From NCBI GenBank assembly GCA_010030605.1, contig RHCK01000128.1, positions 1-5,388 on the forward strand: a DNA stretch of 5,388 bases, read 5' to 3'. The DNA is from Acidimicrobiia bacterium. Its GTDB lineage: Bacteria; Actinomycetota; Acidimicrobiia; Acidimicrobiales; Ilumatobacteraceae. Both the position numbers and the translations under genes were made by a program. Each line of letters starts with the position of its first letter. Position 1 is the stretch's first letter. This document shows positions 1 through 5,388 of the stretch, in pieces. Below the pieces are notes generated by a model, which did not search any database, was not told the origin of the DNA, and was given only the letters and a program-made list of their open reading frames with translations.

Positions 1-1702
1 CGGCGACAAGACGGGCCAGGGTTTCGTTGAACCCCGTATACACCGAGCGCTTACCTTGTGAACCGGACTCGGGAAAGGTCATCGACTCCTTGAAGTTGAC
101 GAAGATCACCGGCAAACCCGTGGCGGCCAGTGCGTTGCCCACCTCGGTCAGTTCCTTCTCGAAACTGTCCGGTCTGCTGTGATAGCCGACCATCACCACC
201 AACACGTCGTATTGGGAGACGTCGATGGTGGGAATCACGTTCACCGCTTCATCGGGAACGCGAAGTTCGCGAGACTCGCACGATTGGTAGTACAGGCGAC
301 GGCATCCCTCGGCATCGAGCAAATACTGAAATCCCTGGAGCGTCACTGAGCCTTGTTCGAACCAACGCAACACCGCCATTGTGGAGTCGCCCAACAGATA
401 GGCCCTCACCGGTTTCACCGGTGGTGGTGTCGGCACGGTCGTGGTCGCAGCGACGCTGGTGTCGACGACCGACGTCGGAGCGTTGTCGACGGCAACGGTG
501 GTCGTCACGGGCTCGAGTGGTGCGAACGAAGCGACCGTCGTCGATTCGGCCGGGGTGTTACGAAGTGCAACGACACCGACTCCGAGAAAAGCGCTGACGG
601 CGACCAGTCCCGCGACGATCGAACGCGACGGACGAACCGAGAGCCACGGATTCCAGCGGACCGGATTCTCGACGATGATGCGACTCACGTGTGCGAGGAG
701 CAACGCGAGCGAAACGATTGCGATCTGTCCCACCCCATTGGGCTTGCCGTAGAGGTGTTCCGAGAAAACGATGAGCGGCCAGTGCCACAAGTACAAAGCG
801 AAACTGATGCCTCCGATGTATTGAAGAGGTCGCATTCGCAACAGGACCACCGGACCACGCGGACTGTCACCGGCAATGATCACGGCGGCGGCGCCGAGAA
901 CGGGCAACAATGCCGCCGTTCCCGGAAAGGGAGTTTCCGCGTCGAAACGAATCGCGGCGATCATCACTGCCGTCAGACCGATCCAGCCCAGTGCCGCGCG
1001 CAGATCGCTGGCCATTCGAGCGAAAATGGTTGCGACCATCGCGAGCAGAGCGCCAATCAGGATTTCCCAGGCCCGTGTTTGGGGCAAGAAATATCCTGAT
1101 GGAACGCCGGGCTGCACGTGATGCACCGACGCCCACATCGAAGCGGAAATCGCGACGATGGCTGTCAGGAACAGGGCGGGCCTCCATCGGTTCCTCGCGA
1201 CGCGAAGAACCACGAACACCACCAGCGGCCATACGACGTAGAACTGCTCCTCCACGCCGAGCGACCAGTAGTGCTGAAGCGGCGACGGATTCACGACTCC
1301 CGCGAGATAGTCACCCGTCAACGAATCGAGGACGAGGTTCGCGCAGAAGCCAACGGCACCCAGTCCGACCTGAATGAGTTGGCGTGTCTGGTTGCGCTCG
1401 AAAATCACAAAACCAGAGACAACGGTGGCAACGGTGACCAACGTTGCCATGGGCACGATTCGTCGAATACGTCGCGCCCAGAATCCGGCGAGCGAAATCC
1501 GTCCGAACCCCTCGACTTCGCGCAACAGGAGTCCGGTGATGAGAAATCCCGATACCACGAAAAACACGTCGACACCGATGTAACCACCGGCCATGCGGGT
1601 GACTCCGAGGTGGTAGAGGACCACCAAGATCACCGCGACGGCCCTGAGACCTTCGATCTCGGCCAACTTCGTATGACCGGATTCGCGCATCCGTCCGATC
1701 AT
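1..1702 (-). CDS. Acyltransferase-3 family membrane O-acyltransferase with C-terminal SGNH-like domain (partial, 3' end beyond window)
   Basis: My reading gives 567 in-frame codons from ATG 1702 to the left edge with no stop. Residues 1-380 match the acyltransferase-3 (OafA/YrhL/OatA-type) fold, with about ten or more hydrophobic helices. Family hallmarks are EIEGLRAVAV with Arg20, LYHLG with His31, GGYIGVDVFFVVSGFLITG (39-57), FWARRIRRIVP (74-84), HYWSLGVEEQFY (144-155) and ALYLWHWPL (302-310). A Thr/Val/Pro-rich linker (about 383-429) leads to an extracytoplasmic SGNH-like domain with LLGDS (Ser440), a DAEGCRR segment, and Cys467/Cys475. Family members move acyl groups, often acetyl, across the membrane onto surface polysaccharide, peptidoglycan or lipids; the substrate here is unknown. 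The start is ATG 1702 because GGAGG lies 9 bases upstream; ATG 1690 is too far from it. The gene sits 25 bases after the glycosidase gene, so an operon is likely. The final catalytic block of the SGNH domain lies outside the window. Confidence 0.93.
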   Translation of the reverse strand, partial: MIGRMRESGHTKLAEIEGLRAVAVILVVLYHLGVTRMAGGYIGVDVFFVVSGFLITGLLLREVEGFGRISLAGFWARRIRRIVPMATLVTVATVVSGFVIFERNQTRQLIQVGLGAVGFCANLVLDSLTGDYLAGVVNPSPLQHYWSLGVEEQFYVVWPLVVFVVLRVARNRWRPALFLTAIVAISASMWASVHHVQPGVPSGYFLPQTRAWEILIGALLAMVATIFARMASDLRAALGWIGLTAVMIAAIRFDAETPFPGTAALLPVLGAAAVIIAGDSPRGPVVLLRMRPLQYIGGISFALYLWHWPLIVFSEHLYGKPNGVGQIAIVSLALLLAHVSRIIVENPVRWNPWLSVRPSRSIVAGLVAVSAFLGVGVVALRNTPAESTTVASFAPLEPVTTTVAVDNAPTSVVDTSVAATTTVPTPPPVKPVRAYLLGDSTMAVLRWFEQGSVTLQGFQYLLDAEGCRRLYYQSCESRELRVPDEAVNVIPTIDVSQYDVLVVMVGYHSRPDSFEKELTEVGNALAATGLPVIFVNFKESMTFPESGSQGKRSVYTGFNETLARLVA

Positions 1703-1711
1703 AACGATGGC

Positions 1712-1716
1712 CCTCC
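1712..1716 (-). promoter_or_regulatory. Shine-Dalgarno site of the acyltransferase gene
   Basis: GGAGG on the minus strand ends 9 bases before ATG 1702, inside the 25-base gap after the glycosidase stop codon. It fixes the start at 1702 rather than 1690. It is the only strong ribosome site at the gene starts in this window, which fits an internal gene of an operon, whereas the genes next to promoters seem to lack one. Confidence 0.75.
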
Positions 1717-1727
1717 GCGTGACGGTT

Positions 1728-2849
1728 TCATTCGGCGAACGCGGCGATGAAGTCCTTGTCGGTGCCGTTCAGATAACGATCACGATTGCTCATACGCGTG
1801 TCGACGAGGACCCCCGCTCGATCTGGAGTTCCAAAGCCCAGATACACGGCGAACTGCGGCCACGTTCCATTGACATCGAGTTGCATGGCTGTCGAACATC
1901 CGGCCGACACCAAAATGTCCGCGAAGTCCGAAATGTTCACATCCCCCACCGCGGCGTACATCAACATTCCACTTTCGAGCGAACACAGTGCCGAGCGAAA
2001 GACAACGACGCTTCCGCCCTTGTCGGCTCCCCACGTGCGAACCGAATGTCGGTCGACCACATTCACCCGTTCGTCGACCATCAGCGGAAGGTTCTGGCGG
2101 AGACTGACCCAGGTTCCGTCGTTCGTCAGATCGCGCCCGTACTCGCCGATCACGATCTTTCCTTCGGTGTCGATCGCCAACGTCGCTTCTCCAATGACGA
2201 GGGGTCTCACTTCACGACCTTCGGTGAAATAGCCACCTTCGATGTGCTCGAACCGAAAGCCCCCGTTGAAGGCCGCGACAAGGCGTGAACGTTCGGCATC
2301 GCCGATTCGTCGACCGTTGATCCAATCCCGACCACCCGGAGTTCCGTCCCCGTTGTAGAGACCGAATCGAAGCAATGTTTGATCGATCTGCACGAACGTG
2401 GCTCGCACCGATCCGTACTCTTTCAATGGTCGAGTCGAGGTAACCCAAAGGACGTTGCGCCCCTCCACTGCTGCGATCGGCAACCACTGTCCTTCACCCT
2501 CGAGTGGTTCGTCTTGAACCGGCTCGAGGGGCATCGGAGCGAACGTGGTCGTCGTCGAGATTGGCACTTCGATGGGCCGTTCTTCCGGAAGTGGCGCAAC
2601 GCTCGTGGTGACAAGCGACTTGGTCAGGGACAACTCGTCGGACAGCTCCTTCGATGCCTCTCCGTCGTAACGCCACATTTCCAATCGATCGACGACGCCC
2701 GAGAACCCGTGATCGCGCGCCCACGTTGCCGCCGTCTGCAACGCGGGCTCGTCACTGTTCATCACCGCCAGACCCATTGCCACCCCCGGCACCGCGACGA
2801 TCGTCAGAACGACGAGGACGAGAAGTCGACGGAGGTCGGACCACAACAC
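1728..2849 (-). CDS. Membrane-tethered phosphodiester glycosidase (NAGPA-like) domain protein
   Basis: The protein has about 373 residues counted from GTG 2849. It begins with a basic, hydrophobic segment (about 7-30, LLVLVVLTIVAVPGVAMGLA) that acts as signal peptide or membrane anchor. A region with a Thr/Pro-rich part (about 80-116) follows. The C-terminal half resembles the phosphodiester glycosidase/NAGPA family: AAFNGGF (192-198), GGYFTEGRE (205-213), EYGRDL (236-241), RQNLPLMVD (251-259) and MQLDVNGTWPQFAVY (322-336). Known members hydrolyse sugar-phosphodiester bonds; many bacterial ones are uncharacterised, so the substrate is inferred only as an envelope glycan. The start is uncertain. 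The frame stays open to ATG 2945, but that would overlap the divergent lipoprotein gene by 37 bases. GTG 2849 puts the anchor at the N-terminus and has a -35/-10-like pair upstream. TTG 2885 is another option. The acyltransferase gene follows after 25 bases. Confidence 0.85.
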   Translation of the reverse strand: MLWSDLRRLLVLVVLTIVAVPGVAMGLAVMNSDEPALQTAATWARDHGFSGVVDRLEMWRYDGEASKELSDELSLTKSLVTTSVAPLPEERPIEVPISTTTTFAPMPLEPVQDEPLEGEGQWLPIAAVEGRNVLWVTSTRPLKEYGSVRATFVQIDQTLLRFGLYNGDGTPGGRDWINGRRIGDAERSRLVAAFNGGFRFEHIEGGYFTEGREVRPLVIGEATLAIDTEGKIVIGEYGRDLTNDGTWVSLRQNLPLMVDERVNVVDRHSVRTWGADKGGSVVVFRSALCSLESGMLMYAAVGDVNISDFADILVSAGCSTAMQLDVNGTWPQFAVYLGFGTPDRAGVLVDTRMSNRDRYLNGTDKDFIAAFAE

Positions 2850-2855
2850 AGATTC

Positions 2856-2885
2856 AGTTTGGCGGCGACCTTCGCTCCCTTCCAA
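2856..2885 (-). promoter_or_regulatory. Candidate promoter of the glycosidase-acyltransferase operon
   Basis: On the minus strand, TTGGAA (2885-2880) is followed after 18 bases by CAAACT (2861-2856). The second box lies at -12 to -7 relative to the G of GTG 2849, which is the geometry of leaderless actinobacterial genes and keeps the A and T most conserved in TAnnnT. There is no good Shine-Dalgarno sequence before GTG 2849. Each box matches its consensus only partly, so this is inference. Confidence 0.35.
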
Positions 2886-2893
2886 CGCAGCCG

Positions 2894-2908
2894 TGCTAGA
2901 CAAGTCCC
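2894..2908 (+). promoter_or_regulatory. Candidate extended -10 promoter of the lipoprotein gene
   Basis: TGCTAGACA (2894-2902) reads as an extended -10 element (TGn plus TAGACA) placed at -12 to -7 relative to the A of ATG 2909. The bases before ATG contain no Shine-Dalgarno sequence, so a leaderless transcript starting at the ATG is plausible. No clear -35 box is present 16-19 bases upstream. The last base of the hexamer is A rather than the usual T. Confidence 0.35.
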
Positions 2909-3961
2909 ATGAAACGTCTCGTGGCACCAATGATCGCGATCTCACTCATCACCGCGTGTGGAGGAGGTGGAGGCGGCACCGAATCGACCTCCGTCGCATC
3001 CACCGATCAAACGCCCGGTCAAATGTCGACCGACAGCACGCCGTCGACCGATGCGCCGGATGTGACCGAACCAGCGACGCCGATGTCCAACTTCGAGTAC
3101 ATCACTCAACGTCAGGAACCACTCTGGTCGGACCTCGTCGACGCCTCTTTCGCCGACCTCGACAACATCTCAGGACCGGCCGACATCAACGCGGCCTGGG
3201 CAAAACTTTTCGCGTGGCCGTTCGAGGTTCCGATGCCCGATGACTCGCGTGTGTCCTACGCGTTGGTCGATGTGTCGCCGTACGAGGCGGAGTGGTACCA
3301 CCGTTTCGCACTCCATGTGGTGTCCGACGCATCGATCGACGATGCGCGAGCGGTGGTCGAGGGCTATCAGAACGACTTGTTCGACGCTGGGGTCATGGTC
3401 GAATCAAATCTGACCGACGGCGATTTCTTCACCTACAACTTCGAGGCAACCGACGATGCCGAGGCCGCTGGTTGGTACTCGTTCTCGATCACCGTCGGTC
3501 CGGAAACCAACATCGACGGGGCCACGGGCCGCACGGAGGTCGAGTTCTCGCTCGAGCGATACGTCGCGTCGGTCAGTGACCTCGACGTGGCATTCTTCCT
3601 CCGAGGCTGGATGGCCGAGGCGCCCCTCAACGATTCCCTGGAATTCAGCGAGATCCACGCCAACTGGAGCAATCTCACCGAAGGCGGACCCAACTCACTC
3701 GATGTCGAGATCACCTTCACCGCCGATCAAACGCGTTGGGTCGAGTTGATCGAATACTTCGGCAAGGACTGGGTGCAGGATGGGCTCGTGATGGAGGGCC
3801 CGATCGTTCCCACTGATCCCGACGCAACCGACTACGTCACGCTCACGACCTTCTCCACGATGGGGGTCCACGACTTCGATTTGGTGCTCGAGCGTGACAC
3901 GTCGGATCCAACTCTGCCCATGAAGGTTCGGTACGGAGTCGACGTCGACAGCCAAATGTGA
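2909..3961 (+). CDS. Secreted lipoprotein of unknown function with two related domains
   Basis: The product has 350 residues. MKRLVAPMIAISLITAC is a type II signal peptide: basic n-region, hydrophobic core, and lipobox I-T-A-C with Cys17 as the lipidated residue, followed by a Gly run. A Ser/Thr/Asp/Pro-rich tether (about 24-58) leads to an acidic globular part (about 60-350). I do not recognise a known family and see no catalytic motif. The globular part seems to hold two copies of one fold. Residues 131-217 and 264-346 each show a strand, a helix ending in DLFDAGVMVES or DWVQDGLVMEG, then strands GWYSFSITVG or HDFDLVLERD, and a last strand. This suggests a duplicated alpha/beta domain that binds something at the outer membrane face, by inference. 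The gene is divergent from the glycosidase operon and convergent with the propeller gene. ATG 2909 is chosen because the signal peptide starts there. Confidence 0.9.
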   Translation: MKRLVAPMIAISLITACGGGGGGTESTSVASTDQTPGQMSTDSTPSTDAPDVTEPATPMSNFEYITQRQEPLWSDLVDASFADLDNISGPADINAAWAKLFAWPFEVPMPDDSRVSYALVDVSPYEAEWYHRFALHVVSDASIDDARAVVEGYQNDLFDAGVMVESNLTDGDFFTYNFEATDDAEAAGWYSFSITVGPETNIDGATGRTEVEFSLERYVASVSDLDVAFFLRGWMAEAPLNDSLEFSEIHANWSNLTEGGPNSLDVEITFTADQTRWVELIEYFGKDWVQDGLVMEGPIVPTDPDATDYVTLTTFSTMGVHDFDLVLERDTSDPTLPMKVRYGVDVDSQM

Positions 3962-3971
3962 CGGCAAACGA

Positions 3972-3992
3972 GGGCGGTCATCGTGATCGCCC
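3972..3992 (+). terminator. Hairpin terminator after the lipoprotein gene
   Basis: GGGCGGTCA (3972-3980), loop TCG, then TGATCGCCC (3984-3992) form a 9-bp stem starting 10 bases after the lipoprotein stop codon. One pair (3977 with 3987) is G-U in plus-strand RNA but an A-C mismatch in minus-strand RNA, so the hairpin is best formed by the lipoprotein transcript. No U-run follows, which is common for terminators in high-GC actinobacteria. Confidence 0.6.
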
Positions 3993-4051
3993 GCCGACGC
4001 CAACGCATCTGACGAACGCGACAGGACTGGCACCCCAGCATTCGGGATCGA

Positions 4052-4162
4052 TCATGCGACGAGTCGCCGACGACGCGCAACAATGACCACGACTCCAATA
4101 GCCAAGAGAATCAGACTGATGCTCCCGGAAGATTCATTACTCGGGGACGGACCCGTCGTCTC
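4052..4162 (-). other. Out-of-frame C-terminal membrane anchor of the propeller protein
   Basis: In the -1 frame relative to the propeller gene, 36 codons from GAG 4162 to TGA 4054-4052 encode a textbook C-terminal anchor: a Gly/Pro/Ser/Thr spacer (TTGPSPSNESSGS), a hydrophobic helix (SLILLAIGVVVIVA) and a basic stop-transfer tail (RRRRLVA). It joins directly to the end of the propeller. This is almost certainly the true C-terminus, separated by a one-base frameshift near 4162-4180. There is no LPxTG sortase motif, so simple membrane anchoring is the best reading. Confidence 0.82.
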
Positions 4163-5085
4163 ACGGCCAGACCCGACGGACCATCACCAACCGAAATTTG
4201 GCTAACGACATTGCGTGTAATCGTGTCAAGCACCAACACTTCATCTGTACCAAACTGAGAGACGAAGAGTCGATCACCGGCCGCTGAGACCGCGAGTCCG
4301 CTCGGGGAAGCCGACAAAGTCACTGTGCCCGAAATTGTCATATTTGCCGTGTCAATCGCGCGCAGGAAGTAATTGTCGGCTGCCCCCGTGTTCTGGTTCG
4401 AGCCGACGAACAGAACTGGGGCCTGGCCGGTCGGCGCCGCAACCTCGGCGACGGTGTAGAACTCCCAGAATGCAAGATTGACATCGGTGAAGGTCAAGGT
4501 GGTCGGCACTGAGATGTCGATTTTGTCCAAGCGACCAGCAGGATTAGCGGCATGAAAGACGAAGTCGGCCGCGTACGCGTTACCTGACGGGTCGAACGCG
4601 ACGTCTGCCGAGCGTTGGCTGAGAGAGGATGAGCTGACGGGCGCCCCCGTTACCGAGTTCAGAATCGCGTACGGGTAAGTGCCGTTCACAGACTGGTTTG
4701 TGGTCACAATGATTCGATCAGTGGTCGGGCTCGCCGCAATCGCACCAAAATCACCGAGCCCCGGTGCATAGACACCCGTGGATACGGTGCTCTCGCCAAA
4801 TGAGGCCACATCGATCATTCGCACGCCAGCGTTCTGCATGGCAAGAAAAATCTTTGTTCCCGTACGGTTAAAGGCGAGGTCGGATACCGGTTGACCTAGA
4901 GACAGAGTCGATGCCTCGGACAACCACGTGTCGATGATGGTGAGATTCCCCGAATTGCCCGACGTCACCCATACCTGGCATTCCGGCGCCGTGGTCGCCA
5001 ACGAATTCTGCGAACCACCAACCATCGAAATCGAAGCGGCGATCAGTCCCCCCAGTCCAGATAACCACCATGTGCGACGAGTCAT
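4111..5085 (-). CDS. Exported YVTN-type beta-propeller protein, C-terminus altered by an apparent frameshift
   Basis: The frame encodes 324 residues. The N-terminus MTRRTWWLSGLGGLIAASIS is a signal peptide with a twin-arginine start (RRTWW), so Tat export is possible but not certain; cleavage probably falls near residues 30-33. The mature part is a YVTN/WD-like propeller with repeated strand motifs: SDLAFNRTGTKIFLA (68-82), GAIAASPTTDRIIVT (114-128), ADVAFDPSGNAYAA (160-173), APVLFVGSN (222-230), SGLAVSAAGDRLFVS (262-276), DEVLVLDTITRNVVSQISVG (281-300) and a last SGLAV (304-308). I count about six blades, with the final strand closing on the N-terminal ones. Such proteins are usually surface binding or scaffold proteins; the ligand is unknown. 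Residues 309-324 (RRRVRPRV... to the stop) look unlike the family and result from a frameshift. The intended protein is about 344 residues ending near 4052. GC is lower than in neighbouring genes, and Leu8 uses the rare codon TTA. Confidence 0.88.
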   Translation of the reverse strand: MTRRTWWLSGLGGLIAASISMVGGSQNSLATTAPECQVWVTSGNSGNLTIIDTWLSEASTLSLGQPVSDLAFNRTGTKIFLAMQNAGVRMIDVASFGESTVSTGVYAPGLGDFGAIAASPTTDRIIVTTNQSVNGTYPYAILNSVTGAPVSSSSLSQRSADVAFDPSGNAYAADFVFHAANPAGRLDKIDISVPTTLTFTDVNLAFWEFYTVAEVAAPTGQAPVLFVGSNQNTGAADNYFLRAIDTANMTISGTVTLSASPSGLAVSAAGDRLFVSQFGTDEVLVLDTITRNVVSQISVGDGPSGLAVRRRVRPRVMNLPGASV

Positions 5086-5106
5086 GGATCAACCCTACTT
5101 TGATCC
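5086..5106 (-). promoter_or_regulatory. Inverted repeat and -10 box at the propeller gene start (possible operator)
   Basis: GGATCAA (5086-5092) and TTGATCC (5100-5106) form a perfect 7-bp dyad separated by 7 bases and ending right before ATG 5085. On the minus strand the centre holds TAGGGT (5097-5092), a full TAnnnT box at exactly -12 to -7 from the ATG. The same bases contain AGGG, a weak ribosome site 7 bases from the ATG. Either a repressor binds the dyad over the -10 of a leaderless gene, or, if transcription starts further upstream, an RNA hairpin would show AGGG in its loop. No convincing -35 is visible. Confidence 0.5.
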
Positions 5107-5250
5107 CAGCAGGGGCTCGGTCGCTCAAGGGCGGTGACGGCGTCTCGACACGGCCGACGTGGGTTCGTGGAGGCCGCCGAGGACTCTGGGCTCGCCTTAA
5201 CGACCTCGTGTACGAACGAAACGATTTCGATCGAATGCTCCCGACGGCGC

Positions 5251-5388
5251 TCAGCCGCGCGATGGTTGACGGAACGTCGGCCCCCATAACGAATCGTTGA
5301 CCAACCCGAGAGAACCTTCGATCCGTCGCGCCATGGCGATCAGTCGATCTTCCGAGGCCGCCGGTCCGACGAAGCTCAAACCAACCGG
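5251..5388 (-). CDS. Amidase-signature family enzyme, C-terminal 45 residues (partial, 5' end beyond window)
   Basis: Reading leftward from the right edge, 45 codons run to TGA at 5253-5251. They begin PVGLSFVGPAASEDRLIAMA and continue RRIE, matching the conserved C-terminal end of amidase-signature hydrolases (GLPVGLQLVG followed by an acidic residue, RLL and a helix with ARxxE). Family members hydrolyse amide bonds through a Ser-cisSer-Lys triad, which lies outside the window, so substrate and activity cannot be judged. A short tail of about 21 residues (GSLGLVNDSLWGPTFRQPSRG) follows the conserved block. The next gene on the same strand, the propeller, starts 165 bases downstream with its own promoter signals, so co-transcription is not implied. 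Confidence 0.78.
   Translation of the reverse strand, partial: PVGLSFVGPAASEDRLIAMARRIEGSLGLVNDSLWGPTFRQPSRG

Noticed and set aside
353..1099. Long plus-strand open frame opposite the acyltransferase gene
   Set aside because: Its translation is rich in Arg, His, Asp and Gln with no domain, while the opposite strand carries clear acyltransferase motifs.
1118..1750. Plus-strand open frame of 210 codons
   Set aside because: It is antisense to the acyltransferase N-terminal half, is polar and low in hydrophobic residues, and has no recognisable motif.
1707..2288. Plus-strand open frame opposite the glycosidase domain
   Set aside because: The opposite frame has conserved FNGGF and RQNLPLMVD motifs; this one reads as a composition artefact.
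2379..2912. Plus-strand open frame running up to the lipoprotein start
   Set aside because: Its Arg-rich translation without motifs lies opposite the glycosidase linker and anchor.
2850..2945. Extension of the glycosidase protein to ATG 2945
   Set aside because: It would overlap the divergent lipoprotein signal peptide by 37 bases and place 32 polar residues before the membrane segment. The longer start remains possible but less likely.
4052..4162. Sortase (LPxTG) cell-wall anchor at the end of the propeller
   Set aside because: There is a hydrophobic helix and a basic tail, but no LPxTG or close variant before it.
4184..4200. AAATTTC on the minus strand as a programmed -1 slippery site for the propeller frameshift
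   Set aside because: Its phase is wrong (CAA ATT TCG instead of A AAT TTC), and the -1 frame meets a TGA soon after, before the anchor.
5226..5235. Palindrome TTCGATCGAA downstream of the amidase
   Set aside because: Ten bases of TCGA-rich palindrome are expected by chance in this composition, and it is not placed at a start or as a terminator stem.
4868..5287. Minus-strand open frame of 139 codons spanning the propeller start
   Set aside because: It overlaps the amidase end and the propeller signal peptide in a different frame, and both of those match known families.

Overview
The window looks like chromosomal DNA from a moderately high-GC actinobacterium, probably class Acidimicrobiia (Ilumatobacter-like). 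This placement is inference. It rests on about 60% GC in most genes, Thr/Val/Pro-rich linkers in the surface proteins, C/G-ending codons, and several starts without a Shine-Dalgarno sequence but with a TAnnnT-like box just upstream. No rRNA, tRNA or other taxonomic marker is present.

Layout from left to right: (1) 1-1702, minus strand, is a membrane O-acyltransferase (acyltransferase-3 family) fused to a C-terminal SGNH-like domain, running off the left edge. (2) 1728-2849, minus strand, is a membrane-tethered protein with a phosphodiester glycosidase (NAGPA-like) domain. It lies 25 bases upstream of (1), so the two are very likely co-transcribed. (3) 2909-3961, plus strand, is a lipoprotein of unknown function, divergent from (2). 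(4) A hairpin at 3972-3992 ends the lipoprotein transcript. (5) 4052-5085, minus strand, is an exported YVTN-type beta-propeller. Its C-terminal membrane anchor lies in the -1 frame, so the anchor appears to be cut off by a frameshift. (6) 5251-5388, minus strand, is the C-terminal end of an amidase-signature enzyme entering from the right edge.

Apart from the amidase, every gene encodes an envelope or exported protein. The acyltransferase/glycosidase pair most plausibly modifies a cell-surface glycan or glycolipid: one adds acyl groups, the other acts on a sugar-phosphodiester or related linkage. The lipoprotein shares their divergent promoter region and may work at the same surface, but nothing in its sequence proves that. 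The propeller gene has lower GC than its neighbours and its own promoter region with a 21-bp dyad over the presumed -10 box.

I see no CRISPR array, insertion sequence, integrase, toxin-antitoxin pair or phage gene. The observations most worth following are the frameshift exactly at the propeller/anchor junction, the dyad at the propeller promoter, and the two-fold repeat inside the orphan lipoprotein.
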